A DNA stretch of 5,568 bases from DATEPR01 sp036279295 (GCA_036279295.1 DASUJK010000314.1:1-5568); one strand, 5' to 3'; positions 1 through 5,568 are shown, numbered from the stretch's first letter. Notes: a model not told the origin generated them from the letters alone. Numbers and translations: made by a program.

Positions 1-677
1 GCCTGGGCGACGTTGCGCGACCGGACGGAGGCGAGGATCGCGCGCTGCTCGCTGAGCCACTCGCGTTGGCGTCCGACGCTGGAGCGCAGCCCGGCCGACA
101 ACTCCAGCCACGCGCCGTGCAGCATCACCTCGATGTCGTAGAGCCAGGTGTTGCCGCTCATCTCGATGAGTGCGAGTTCGAACGCCAGTGGCTCCCACTC
201 GTAGTCGGGATCGTCCTCCAGCGCCCTGGCCTGCGTCTCCAGGAACTCGTGCAACTGGTCGAGGTCCTCGTCGGTGGCCCGCATCGTGGCTGCGATCGTG
301 GCCGCCAGTTCGACGCCGAGCCGGGTCTCCACCAGGTTGCGCAGCGCGTGTTCCTCGGTCGCGTCGAAGATCGCCGCTGCCGAGGACCGCCAGGCCTCCT
401 GCGCTGCCGACACGTACATGCCGTCGCCGTGGCGGACCTCGATCAGCCCGGTGGTGGCCAGCACCCGCAGTGCCTCGCGCAGCGATGAGCGGCCGACGCC
501 CAGTCGCTCGATGAACACGCGTTCCGGGGGCAGCCGGTGCCCTGGCTGGAGGTCGTTGGCCGTGATGTAGTCCCGGATCTCCGCGACGACACGGTCCGCG
601 ACCCGCCCCTGCGCCAGCGGGCGCAGGCCGGCACCCACAGGTCGTGGGCCCGCTGCGGCGTTCGGTTCGTCTTTCAT
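1..677 (-). CDS. GntR-family transcriptional regulator, FadR/FCD subfamily (C-terminus beyond window)
   Basis: The minus strand reads open from ATG 677-675 to the left edge: 225 complete codons and no stop. Residues about 24-90 form a GntR winged helix, with the typical LQPGHRLPPERVFIERLGVG stretch, then SSLREALRVL (recognition helix) and a wing ending HGDGMYV. Residues about 108 onward form an all-helical FCD effector domain, including LRNLVETRLGVELAA and FELALIEMSGN. The usual length is 230-250 residues, so only a short tail is missing. Such proteins are dimeric cytoplasmic regulators, often repressing a divergent catabolic operon and released by a pathway acid or acyl-CoA; that this one controls the operon starting near 757 is inference from position. 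Unusually, the Asp, His and His expected as metal ligands are Pro163, Glu167 and Gln211. The ATG was chosen because the GntR domain begins shortly after it and a candidate promoter lies just upstream. Confidence 0.93.
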   Translation of the reverse strand, partial: MKDEPNAAAGPRPVGAGLRPLAQGRVADRVVAEIRDYITANDLQPGHRLPPERVFIERLGVGRSSLREALRVLATTGLIEVRHGDGMYVSAAQEAWRSSAAAIFDATEEHALRNLVETRLGVELAATIAATMRATDEDLDQLHEFLETQARALEDDPDYEWEPLAFELALIEMSGNTWLYDIEVMLHGAWLELSAGLRSSVGRQREWLSEQRAILASVRSRNVAQ

Positions 678-686
678 GGTGGCCTG

Positions 687-716
687 AGCATATTGAGCAG
701 ACATCAGACATGTCAA
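687..716 (-). promoter_or_regulatory. Candidate promoter of the GntR regulator, nearly leaderless
   Basis: On the minus strand a perfect -35 hexamer TTGACA (716-711) is followed, after 18 bases, by TATGCT (692-687), which matches four of six positions of the -10 consensus. Transcription would begin near 680, only about three bases before the ATG at 677, and no Shine-Dalgarno sequence precedes that ATG. Leaderless mRNAs are common in actinobacteria, so the two observations agree. The start point is inferred from spacing only. Confidence 0.5.
699..710. repeat. Direct repeat copy 1, AGACATCAGACA
   Basis: This exact 12-base sequence recurs at 811-822. Copy 1 lies in the spacer of the regulator's candidate promoter. 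It contains GACA-TCA-GACA, and with the next bases it forms an imperfect palindrome GACAT-CAGAC-ATGTC (700-714). Trinucleotides such as GTC/GAC in short symmetric sites are common in FCD-type GntR operators, so a regulator site is plausible but unproven. Confidence 0.45.
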
Positions 717-725
717 TGTATTGAC
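712..725. promoter_or_regulatory. Inverted repeat GTCAAT-GT-ATTGAC, possible operator spanning both -35 boxes
   Basis: Two perfect 6-base arms are separated by GT. Each arm contains most of one of the two divergent -35 boxes, so a dimer bound here would block both promoters. A further ATTGA lies at 692-696. The symmetry may be a by-product of two TTGAC-type -35 boxes facing away from each other, so a function as operator is not proven. A GntR dimer is the natural candidate ligand. Confidence 0.45.
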
Positions 726-750
726 CAAACGGCTGGGTCTTACCTATCGT
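721..750 (+). promoter_or_regulatory. Candidate promoter of the catabolic operon
   Basis: TTGACC at 721-726 (five of six -35 positions) and TATCGT at 745-750 (four of six -10 positions) are separated by 18 bases. Transcription would begin near 757, about 27 bases before the leader ATG at 784 and about 95 bases before the likely oxidoreductase start. It lies back to back with the regulator's promoter; the two -35 boxes are only four bases apart. Confidence 0.45.
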
Positions 751-783
751 TCCTGGTGAACCTCGTGGAAGGGTGTGGAGTCG

Positions 784-855
784 ATGACAGGAGCCGCGAC
801 CGGCTGGCCAAGACATCAGACAAATTCACGCCTGTCCGAGGTGCGATCGGCGTGA
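784..855 (+). CDS. Possible 23-residue leader peptide coupled to the oxidoreductase gene
   Basis: ATG 784 follows GGAG at 777-780, the best ribosome binding site in the divergent region. The frame runs 23 codons and stops with TGA at 853-855. The stop overlaps GTG 852-854, the likely start of the next gene, as GTGA, the arrangement expected for translational coupling. The peptide starts MTGAATGW and ends RLSEVRSA; it has no run of one amino acid that would suggest classic attenuation. About 14 of 23 third positions are G or C, lower than in the neighbouring genes, so it may not be under protein-level selection. It also contains the second copy of the 12-base repeat. Alternatives are a chance ORF, or an old N-terminus separated from the downstream gene by a frameshift. 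Confidence 0.35.
   Translation: MTGAATGWPRHQTNSRLSEVRSA
811..822. repeat. Direct repeat copy 2, AGACATCAGACA
   Basis: Identical to 699-710 and 112 bases downstream of it. It lies inside the short leader ORF, downstream of the predicted operon start site, where a bound protein could act as a roadblock or pair with copy 1 by looping. Unlike copy 1, its right flank (AATT) does not continue the palindrome. Confidence 0.4.
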
Positions 856-1928
856 CCGACGTACTCGGTGTGCAGCTCACCCCGTGGGGTAACGCACGCG
901 AACTGGTCGACCTCGGTAGCCGGCTCAAGTCCGTGTTCGACGTCGTGTGGGTCCAGGACCAGATGCTGGCCCGCAACGCGTACGCCCTGCTCGGTGCGCT
1001 GGCCAACGCAGGCTGCGGTGTGGGCACCGGGGTCACCTACCCGATCGGCCGCAACCCGATCGAGATGGCGTCGGCCGTCGCGACCATCGCGGAGCTCGTC
1101 CCGGCAGGACGTGAGGTCGTCGTCGGCATGGGTACCGGCGGTGCGGTGGTACAGAGCCTTTTCCTGCGCGACAGACCGGTTTCCGCCGTCGCCGAGGCGA
1201 TCACGCTGATGCGCGCGCTGTGGGCGGGCGAGACCGTGGACCTGGACCGTTTCCCCGTGCTGGGCCGCGGCCTCGGTTACAAGCCGGGTGCCATGGCGCG
1301 ACTGACCTATGCCGTGGAGCGGCCGCCGTGCATTGCCGTCACGGGTGTCGGACCGAAGATCCTGAAGGTGGCGGGCACGCACGCCGACGGGCTGATCTTC
1401 GCCAGCAACATGCCCACCCACTCCTACCCCGCGTTCCGATCCGGACGGTTCGCCGAACTGTCCGGCCTGTCCGTGGCGCGCGCCGCCCGGGCCGCGGACG
1501 CCCCGCCGCTGCGGCTGATCTTCGGCATCAACGTGTCGATCTCGGCCGACCGCGAGCGGGCCAGGTTCTTCGCCCGCCGGCAGTTGGCACTCGTGCTCGG
1601 CAATCCACGCCTGTGGCCGGATCTCGAAGCGGTCGGCCTGGACGTCGAGTCCGCGAACGACGTGAAGGCCGCCTTCGACGCAGGGCACGGTATCGAGGGT
1701 GCCGCCGCACGGATCTCCTCGACCCTGGCCGAGGCGCTCATCGTGTCCGGCACACCGGAAGACTGCGTGGAGCGGATGGTGGAGTTGCGGCAACTCGCCG
1801 AGGCGGAGGGATACAGCGAGTTCTACGTCGGCGGTCCGCTCGGTCCTGACGTCTTCGAGACCGCCGAACTGCTGCGTGACATCGTTGTTCCGCAGGTGTG
1901 GCCCGAACACGCGAGTGTGCCCCGATGA
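852..1928 (+). CDS. Luciferase-like (LLM class) flavin- or F420-dependent oxidoreductase
   Basis: This 358-residue protein has the bacterial-luciferase/Mer TIM-barrel pattern. It shows a first strand GVQLTPWG (6-13), DVVWVQDQML (30-39), the GCGVGTGVTYPIGRNPIEMASAVATI region (split here: GCGVGTGVTYP 54-64 and GRNPIEMASA 66-75), GREVVVGMGTGG (86-97), TGVGPKILKVAGTHADG (164-180) and VSGTPEDCVERM (298-309), with a GGPLGPD segment (327-333) before the last helices. The family uses reduced FMN or F420 in oxidation or monooxygenation; the GGPLGPD tail and the actinobacterial setting favour F420, but this is inference. The frame is open upstream to 537, but that part overlaps the divergent regulator and lacks family features. 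GTG 852 puts the start directly before the first strand, with GAGG at 838-841. GTG 756 and 765 are less likely alternatives. The stop overlaps the next ATG by four bases. The substrate is unknown. Confidence 0.85.
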   Translation: MTDVLGVQLTPWGNARELVDLGSRLKSVFDVVWVQDQMLARNAYALLGALANAGCGVGTGVTYPIGRNPIEMASAVATIAELVPAGREVVVGMGTGGAVVQSLFLRDRPVSAVAEAITLMRALWAGETVDLDRFPVLGRGLGYKPGAMARLTYAVERPPCIAVTGVGPKILKVAGTHADGLIFASNMPTHSYPAFRSGRFAELSGLSVARAARAADAPPLRLIFGINVSISADRERARFFARRQLALVLGNPRLWPDLEAVGLDVESANDVKAAFDAGHGIEGAAARISSTLAEALIVSGTPEDCVERMVELRQLAEAEGYSEFYVGGPLGPDVFETAELLRDIVVPQVWPEHASVPR

Positions 1929-2623
1929 CCGGCGACATCGTGCGTACCCAGCGGGCCGGCGTCGTCGAGCTGCGGCTCAACCGGCCGGACAGCCGCAACG
2001 CCCTGTCCACCGCGCTGCTGCGCGAGCTGCGCGACCAACTCGACTCGGTGCGGGCGGACCCGGCGGTGCGGGTGCTGTTGCTGACCGGTGCGGGCACCGT
2101 CTTCTGCGCGGGTGCCGACATCACCGAGTTCGGCCCGGACGCCGACGTCACCACGGTGCTGACCAGGACCCGACTCCTCGTCGACGTGCTGAACCGGTTG
2201 CTGGAGGCCGAACAACCGACCATCGCGGCCGTGCACGGTGCCGCGGTCGGCGGCGGCTGGGGCCTCGCGCTGGCCTGCGACCTGTGCCTGGCCGCGGAGA
2301 CCGCGACGTTCAGCCTGCCGGAGGTGCGCAAGGGCTACCGCCTGCCCGCCGTGCTCGTCGCGCGGCTGGCGCAGGTCGTCGGCCCGGTCCGCGCCGCCGA
2401 CCTCGTTTTCGGCGGCACCACCTGGTCGGCCGAGGACGCGCGGACCGGCGGCGCAGCAAGCCGCGTCGTGGCCTCGGCCGAGCTCATCGAGCAGAGCTGG
2501 GCGATGGCCACCACCCTGGCGGGCACCGCGCGCCGCGCGATCGTCGCCGCGAAGGCACCGCTGCGACAGGCCACCACGATCCGGCCGTTCCCGCCCGCCG
2601 AGCTGTTCTGGACCGAGGAGTAG
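1925..2623 (+). CDS. Enoyl-CoA hydratase/isomerase (crotonase) family protein, C-terminally short
   Basis: Crotonase fold of 232 residues. NRPDSRNALS (19-28), FCAGADITEF (60-69), HGAAVGGGWGLALACD (104-119) and FSLPEV (129-134) mark CoA binding and the oxyanion hole (backbone of Ala64 and Gly110 by analogy with rat mitochondrial hydratase). Of the two catalytic glutamates of true hydratases, the one at Glu164 of the rat enzyme is present (Glu133), but the Glu144 position is Gly113, so plain hydration is doubtful; isomerase, lyase or another crotonase reaction is possible. The usual GAGGTQRL-like segment is replaced by YRLPAVLVARL (138-148). The protein ends about 25-30 residues earlier than typical members and lacks the final DxxEGxxAFxxKR segment. 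ATG 1925 overlaps the previous stop (ATGA); an in-frame GTG 1898 upstream is disfavoured. A CaiD-like role is possible from context. Confidence 0.85.
   Translation: MTGDIVRTQRAGVVELRLNRPDSRNALSTALLRELRDQLDSVRADPAVRVLLLTGAGTVFCAGADITEFGPDADVTTVLTRTRLLVDVLNRLLEAEQPTIAAVHGAAVGGGWGLALACDLCLAAETATFSLPEVRKGYRLPAVLVARLAQVVGPVRAADLVFGGTTWSAEDARTGGAASRVVASAELIEQSWAMATTLAGTARRAIVAAKAPLRQATTIRPFPPAELFWTEE
2615..2620 (+). promoter_or_regulatory. Ribosome binding site GAGGAG for the acyl-CoA dehydrogenase
   Basis: GAGGAG forms the last two sense codons of the preceding crotonase gene and ends six bases before GTG 2627. This strong match decides the GTG start of the dehydrogenase and is the clearest Shine-Dalgarno sequence in the operon. 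Confidence 0.7.
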
Positions 2624-2626
2624 ACC

Positions 2627-3778
2627 GTGACGTTCATCGAGTCGGACGAGACCGCGAGCCTGCGGGAATCGGTGCGACAGTTCGTCCACAAGGAGTGCAG
2701 CGAGCGGCACTGCATGGAGTGGGACCAGGCCGGCACCTACCCGAAGCAGGTGTTCGACCAGATCGGCGCGCTCGGCTGGTACGGCATCGGTATCCCGGAG
2801 GCCGACGGCGGGGTGGGCGGCGGCGCGACGGAACTGCTCGTCGTCGCGGAGGAACTCGGCAGGGGCAGCACCGACCTCGTCGCCTGCTACAGCCTGACCG
2901 CTTCCGGCCTGCGCACGATCATCGCCCAGGGCAACGACGAGCAGCGGGCCCGGCTGGTGCCGGCGCTGATGAGCGGCGCCACCCGGCTGTCCATCGGCAT
3001 CACCGAGCCCCAGGCCGGGTCGGACGCCGCGTCGCTGCGCACGTCCGCCCGGCGCAGCGGTGACCACTACGTGGTCAACGGGCAGAAGACGTTCTGCGAG
3101 GCAGCCGGCCTGCCCGGCACCCTCATCCAGTTGTACGCGCGGACCGATCCGGATGCGGTCAAACACCGTGGCATCAGCATGTTGCTGCTCGATCCCCGCT
3201 CCGACGGTGTCACGCTCTCGCGGCTGCCCATGATGGGCCGCAACATCACGGGCACGTACGAGGTCTTCCTGGACGACGTCCGGATACCCGCTGCCGACAT
3301 GGTGGGGCCGGAGAACAGCGCATGGTTGGCGCTCGGCGCCGAACTCCCGCTGGAACGACTGATCATCGCAGCCGGATTCGTCGGCGCGACGCTGCAGGTG
3401 CTCGACGACACGCTGCGGCACGTCAAGGAGCGGGAGCAGTTCGGCAGGCGGATCGGTGACTTCCAGGCCGTTTCCCAACCACTCGTCGACCTGTTCACCC
3501 GGGCCGAGTCGGCCAGGTTGCTGGTCACCCACGGCGGAGCCCTGCACGACGCGGGCCACGACTACGTGACGGAGGCGTCGATGGCCAAGACCAGCTCCAG
3601 CGAGCTGTACGCCGACACCACCCGGTTGGCGATGCAGCTGCACGGTGGCTACGGCTACATCAGGGAGCACCCGCTGACCATGCACTACGCGGACTCGGTG
3701 ATCGCGACGGTCGCCGGTGGCGCGTCGCAGATCCAGCGCGGCATCGTCGCCAGGCAGTTGGGCCTGAAGTCATGGTGA
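2627..3778 (+). CDS. Acyl-CoA dehydrogenase (FAD-dependent), CaiA-like active site
   Basis: Full-length acyl-CoA dehydrogenase of 383 residues; these tetrameric flavoproteins introduce an alpha,beta double bond into acyl-CoA and pass electrons to ETF. The N-terminal helices lead to IPEADGGVGGG (56-66). The middle beta domain holds SIGITEPQAGSDAASL (122-137) and NGQKTF (151-156). The C-terminal domain holds LERLIIAAG (242-250), REQFGRRIGDFQ (269-280) and QLHGGYGYIREHP (337-349). The MCAD-type catalytic Glu in IYEGTSEIQR is Gly364 in VAGGASQIQR. Glu243 of LERL, the base position used by isovaleryl-CoA and long-chain dehydrogenases, is present, so activity is likely. E. coli CaiA has the same arrangement. 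The flavin-side W-x-T motif is F156-C157-E158, which is unusual. The gene lies three bases after the crotonase stop and overlaps the CoA-transferase by seven bases. The acyl substrate is not predictable. Confidence 0.92.
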   Translation: MTFIESDETASLRESVRQFVHKECSERHCMEWDQAGTYPKQVFDQIGALGWYGIGIPEADGGVGGGATELLVVAEELGRGSTDLVACYSLTASGLRTIIAQGNDEQRARLVPALMSGATRLSIGITEPQAGSDAASLRTSARRSGDHYVVNGQKTFCEAAGLPGTLIQLYARTDPDAVKHRGISMLLLDPRSDGVTLSRLPMMGRNITGTYEVFLDDVRIPAADMVGPENSAWLALGAELPLERLIIAAGFVGATLQVLDDTLRHVKEREQFGRRIGDFQAVSQPLVDLFTRAESARLLVTHGGALHDAGHDYVTEASMAKTSSSELYADTTRLAMQLHGGYGYIREHPLTMHYADSVIATVAGGASQIQRGIVARQLGLKSW

Positions 3779-4932
3779 ACGCGGGTGCACTCGCCGACAT
3801 CAAGGTGCTGGACGTCGCGTCGATGATGGCGGGCCCCTACTGCGCGACACTGCTGGGCGACATGGGCGCCGACGTGATCAAACTGGAACCGCCCAACGGT
3901 GACGAGACCCGCCGCATCGGGCCGCGGCGCGGCAGTGACAGCGGCGTCTTCGTCGGGGTGAACCGGAACAAGCGCAGTGTCATCGCCGATCTGCGCACCG
4001 AGGACGGCCAGGCCGTGCTGGACCGGTTGGTCCGGTGGGCGGACATCGTCGTGGACAACCTGCGGCCGAACGCGCGGCTCAAGCTGGGCCTGGACTTCGA
4101 GTCGGTGAGTGCCCGCAATCCGATGGCGATCTCGGTGTCGGTGTCGACCTACGGGCCGAGCGGTCCGTACGCGGGCCAGGCCGGCATCGATCCCGTGGCG
4201 CAGGCGCTGAGTGGTCTGATGAATGTCACCGGTTTCCCCGGCGGCGGACCGCTCAAGGCAGGACCGCCGGTCGGTGATGCCGTGTGCTCGCTGCTGGCCG
4301 CGTTCGGCGCGGTCAGCGCCCTGCACAGCCGCTCGCTGACCGGACACGGGCAGCAGGTCGACGTCGCGCTCATCGACGGGCTCGTGCACATCCAGGCGCC
4401 CTACACCGGCCAGTACTTCCTGCTCGGTGATCAGCAGCCGCGTACCGGCAACACGATCGACTGGTACGCGCCGTACAACGCGTACCGCTGCGCCGACGAC
4501 CGTTACGTCCATCTGGCCTGCTACAACGACAAGTTCTTCGGAAACCTGTGTCGCGCGATCGGCAGACCGGAACTTGCCGACCAGGACGAGTACCGCACCA
4601 ACGAGGCGCGGCTGGCCAACCGCGATCAGCTGGACGAGATCATCGCGGGCTTCGTGGGTGCGCTGCCCCGCGCCGCCGCGCTGGAAACGCTCTGGGCCTG
4701 CGATGTGATCGTGGGTCCGGTCAACGACTACGCCGAGGTCTTCGCCGACCCTCAGATCCGCCACAACGAGATGGTCGTCGACGTCGAGCACCACAGCGGT
4801 CCGCTGCGGGTGACGGGAGTTCCGGTGCACTTCTCCGACACACCCGGTTCGGTCCGGCTGCCCCCACCAGCACTGGGCGAGCACACCGAGGAGATCCTGC
4901 GGGAGTTGGGCATCGACGGGGGCACAGCCTGA
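3772..4932 (+). CDS. Class III (CaiB/BaiF, formyl-CoA transferase family) CoA-transferase
   Basis: 386 residues, close to the family's usual 380-430. Members form interlocked dimers and move CoA between carboxylic acids through an aspartyl-CoA anhydride. The N-terminal Rossmann part has VLDVASMMAGPYCATLLGDM (12-31) and GADVIKLEPPNGDETRRIGP (32-51). NRNKRSVIADL (64-74) and VDNLRP (94-99) follow, then the active-site region STYGPSGPYAGQAGIDPVAQ (125-144), in which Asp140 aligns with the catalytic Asp169 of formyl-CoA transferase. TGHGQQVDVALIDG (190-203) and the ADPQIRHNEMV segment (325-335) near the C-terminus are also typical. ATG 3772 overlaps the dehydrogenase by seven bases; the adjoining in-frame GTG 3775 would give a 4-base GTGA overlap and cannot be excluded. 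The stop shares one base with the next ATG. It probably exchanges CoA between product and incoming acid. Confidence 0.92.
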   Translation: MVNAGALADIKVLDVASMMAGPYCATLLGDMGADVIKLEPPNGDETRRIGPRRGSDSGVFVGVNRNKRSVIADLRTEDGQAVLDRLVRWADIVVDNLRPNARLKLGLDFESVSARNPMAISVSVSTYGPSGPYAGQAGIDPVAQALSGLMNVTGFPGGGPLKAGPPVGDAVCSLLAAFGAVSALHSRSLTGHGQQVDVALIDGLVHIQAPYTGQYFLLGDQQPRTGNTIDWYAPYNAYRCADDRYVHLACYNDKFFGNLCRAIGRPELADQDEYRTNEARLANRDQLDEIIAGFVGALPRAAALETLWACDVIVGPVNDYAEVFADPQIRHNEMVVDVEHHSGPLRVTGVPVHFSDTPGSVRLPPPALGEHTEEILRELGIDGGTA

Positions 4933-5568
4933 TGGTGCGACTCGCCGAACTAAGCGGCCAGGGACAGGACTGGGCCGAGGCACGGCTGGCCTTCCGCTGG
5001 CCGCACATCGACAGCTACAACATCGCAGCCGACTGCCTCACCGCGGACCCGAGCACCCCCGCGATCCTCGTGGCCGACGACGACGGCGTCACCACGGTGA
5101 CCTTCGGCGAACTCGACACGTTCTCGGCCACGGTAGCCGGACACCTGGTGTCGCTGGGCTGCGTACCCGGTGACCGTGTCGCGATCAAGCTGTCGCAGAG
5201 CATGGAGATGGCGAAGTGTGTCCTTGGCGCGCTGCGCGCCGGGTTGGTCGTCGTGCCACTGTCCACTGTGCTCGGTGACGACGGGCTGCGCCACCGGCTG
5301 GCCGACAGCACGCCCAGGGTGCTGATCGCGGCCGGATCGCAGCACGACATCGAACTCGCCGACACCGTGGACGCCGCTCTGCTCGCCCCTGGTGACCTGC
5401 GCACCGACGCCGCGCCCGGTTTCGTGGCCACGGCGCCGGACTCCCCCGCCCTGCTCATGTACACGTCGGGCACGACGGGCAAACCCAAGGGTGTGTTGCA
5501 CGGCCATCGGGTGCTGCTCGGGCACCACTCGATCAACTACGCCCTGGACCGCATCCGCCCCGGCGACG
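4932..5568 (+). CDS. AMP-forming acyl-CoA synthetase/ligase, N-terminal part (runs off right edge)
   Basis: ATG 4932-4934 overlaps the CoA-transferase stop as TGATG, and 212 codons are visible without a stop. The protein belongs to the ANL superfamily, which activates a carboxylate with ATP to an acyl-adenylate and then forms the CoA thioester. Visible are FRWPHIDSYNIAADCL (21-36), a start pattern of acetyl/medium-chain-type synthetases, VTFGELD (56-62), GDRVAIKLSQSMEMAKCVLG (80-99) and the phosphate-binding loop MYTSGTTGKPKGVLHGHR (176-193). Family members are about 500-560 residues, so more than half lies beyond the window, including the residues that set acyl specificity. An in-frame GTG 4935 is an alternative start. 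By position it supplies the CoA ester for the operon, matching CaiC in the cai comparison. Confidence 0.92.
   Translation, partial: MVRLAELSGQGQDWAEARLAFRWPHIDSYNIAADCLTADPSTPAILVADDDGVTTVTFGELDTFSATVAGHLVSLGCVPGDRVAIKLSQSMEMAKCVLGALRAGLVVVPLSTVLGDDGLRHRLADSTPRVLIAAGSQHDIELADTVDAALLAPGDLRTDAAPGFVATAPDSPALLMYTSGTTGKPKGVLHGHRVLLGHHSINYALDRIRPGD

Larger units (their letters stand above)
678..851. other. Divergent intergenic region
   Basis: These 174 bases separate the regulator from the oxidoreductase. The part from about 687 to 830 is visibly richer in A and T than the rest of the window. It holds both candidate promoters, the inverted repeat, both copies of the 12-base repeat and the leader-like ORF. 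No hairpin followed by a T run (terminator) and no tRNA-like fold was seen. Confidence 0.7.

Noticed and set aside
66..570. Plus-strand ORFs across the left end
   Set aside because: They lie opposite the GntR regulator, whose minus-strand frame gives an unambiguous winged-helix and FCD protein.
537..851. Upstream extension of the oxidoreductase frame
   Set aside because: It overlaps the divergent regulator's N-terminus and both promoters, gives residues with no family similarity, and the first barrel strand begins right after GTG 852.
816..1910. 364-codon minus-strand ORF opposite the oxidoreductase
   Set aside because: Antisense open frame typical of high-GC coding DNA; its translation has no recognisable domain, whereas the plus strand does.
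1898..1924. Nine-codon N-terminal extension of the crotonase from GTG 1898
   Set aside because: It would overlap the oxidoreductase by 31 bases, while ATG 1925 gives the common 4-base ATGA overlap and starts just before the crotonase fold.
1823..3685. 620-codon minus-strand ORF opposite the crotonase and dehydrogenase
   Set aside because: It spans two clear plus-strand genes and is rich in Arg, Gly, Gln and His with no domain pattern; a codon-bias shadow despite its length.
3685..4983. 432-codon minus-strand ORF opposite the CoA-transferase
   Set aside because: Same kind of shadow; the plus-strand gene carries the catalytic Asp region and family motifs.
852..5568. Firm assignment as a carnitine operon
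   Set aside because: Only enzyme classes and one active-site feature match; the LLM enzyme is extra, no CaiT-type transporter or CaiE is visible, and substrate-determining regions are not readable.
1..5568. CRISPR arrays, insertion sequences, tRNA or rRNA genes, attachment sites, rho-independent terminators
   Set aside because: No repeat-spacer pattern, transposase, terminal inverted repeats, RNA-gene motifs or hairpin with T run was seen on either strand.

Overview
The window is very GC-rich, with strong G/C preference at third codon positions, GTG starts, and genes packed with overlaps of a few bases. This points to a high-GC actinobacterium. A Pseudonocardiaceae-like or mycobacterial relative is plausible, but the sequence alone does not fix the genus.

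Layout. The left end (1-677, minus strand) holds most of a FadR/FCD-type GntR regulator whose C-terminus runs off the edge. It is divergent from a tightly packed plus-strand operon of at least five genes: a luciferase-like flavin/F420 oxidoreductase (852-1928), a short crotonase/enoyl-CoA hydratase-like protein (1925-2623), an acyl-CoA dehydrogenase (2627-3778), a class III (CaiB-type) CoA-transferase (3772-4932) and an AMP-forming acyl-CoA ligase (4932 to the right edge, incomplete). Junctions are -4, +3, -7 and -1 bases, so the genes are almost certainly co-transcribed and largely translationally coupled.

The only non-coding stretch is the divergent region at 678-851. It holds back-to-back candidate promoters whose -35 boxes form a perfect inverted repeat (712-725), an exact 12-bp direct repeat (699-710 and 811-822), and a 23-codon leader-like ORF (784-855) with a good ribosome binding site. 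The leader's stop codon overlaps the likely GTG start of the oxidoreductase.

How the genes may work together (inference). A carboxylic acid is activated to its CoA thioester by the ligase, or by CoA exchange through the CoA-transferase. It is then desaturated by the acyl-CoA dehydrogenase and processed by the crotonase, with the luciferase-like enzyme performing a separate redox or monooxygenation step. The ligase, transferase, dehydrogenase and crotonase match the four enzyme classes of the enterobacterial carnitine genes caiC, caiB, caiA and caiD. The dehydrogenase also shares with CaiA the absence of the usual glutamate in the C-terminal loop. The added luciferase-like enzyme and FCD regulator, and the absence of any visible transporter, argue against a simple carnitine operon. 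The substrate cannot be read from the sequence. The regulator has lost the residues expected to bind metal in FCD domains, so its effector may differ from the usual metal-chelated carboxylate.
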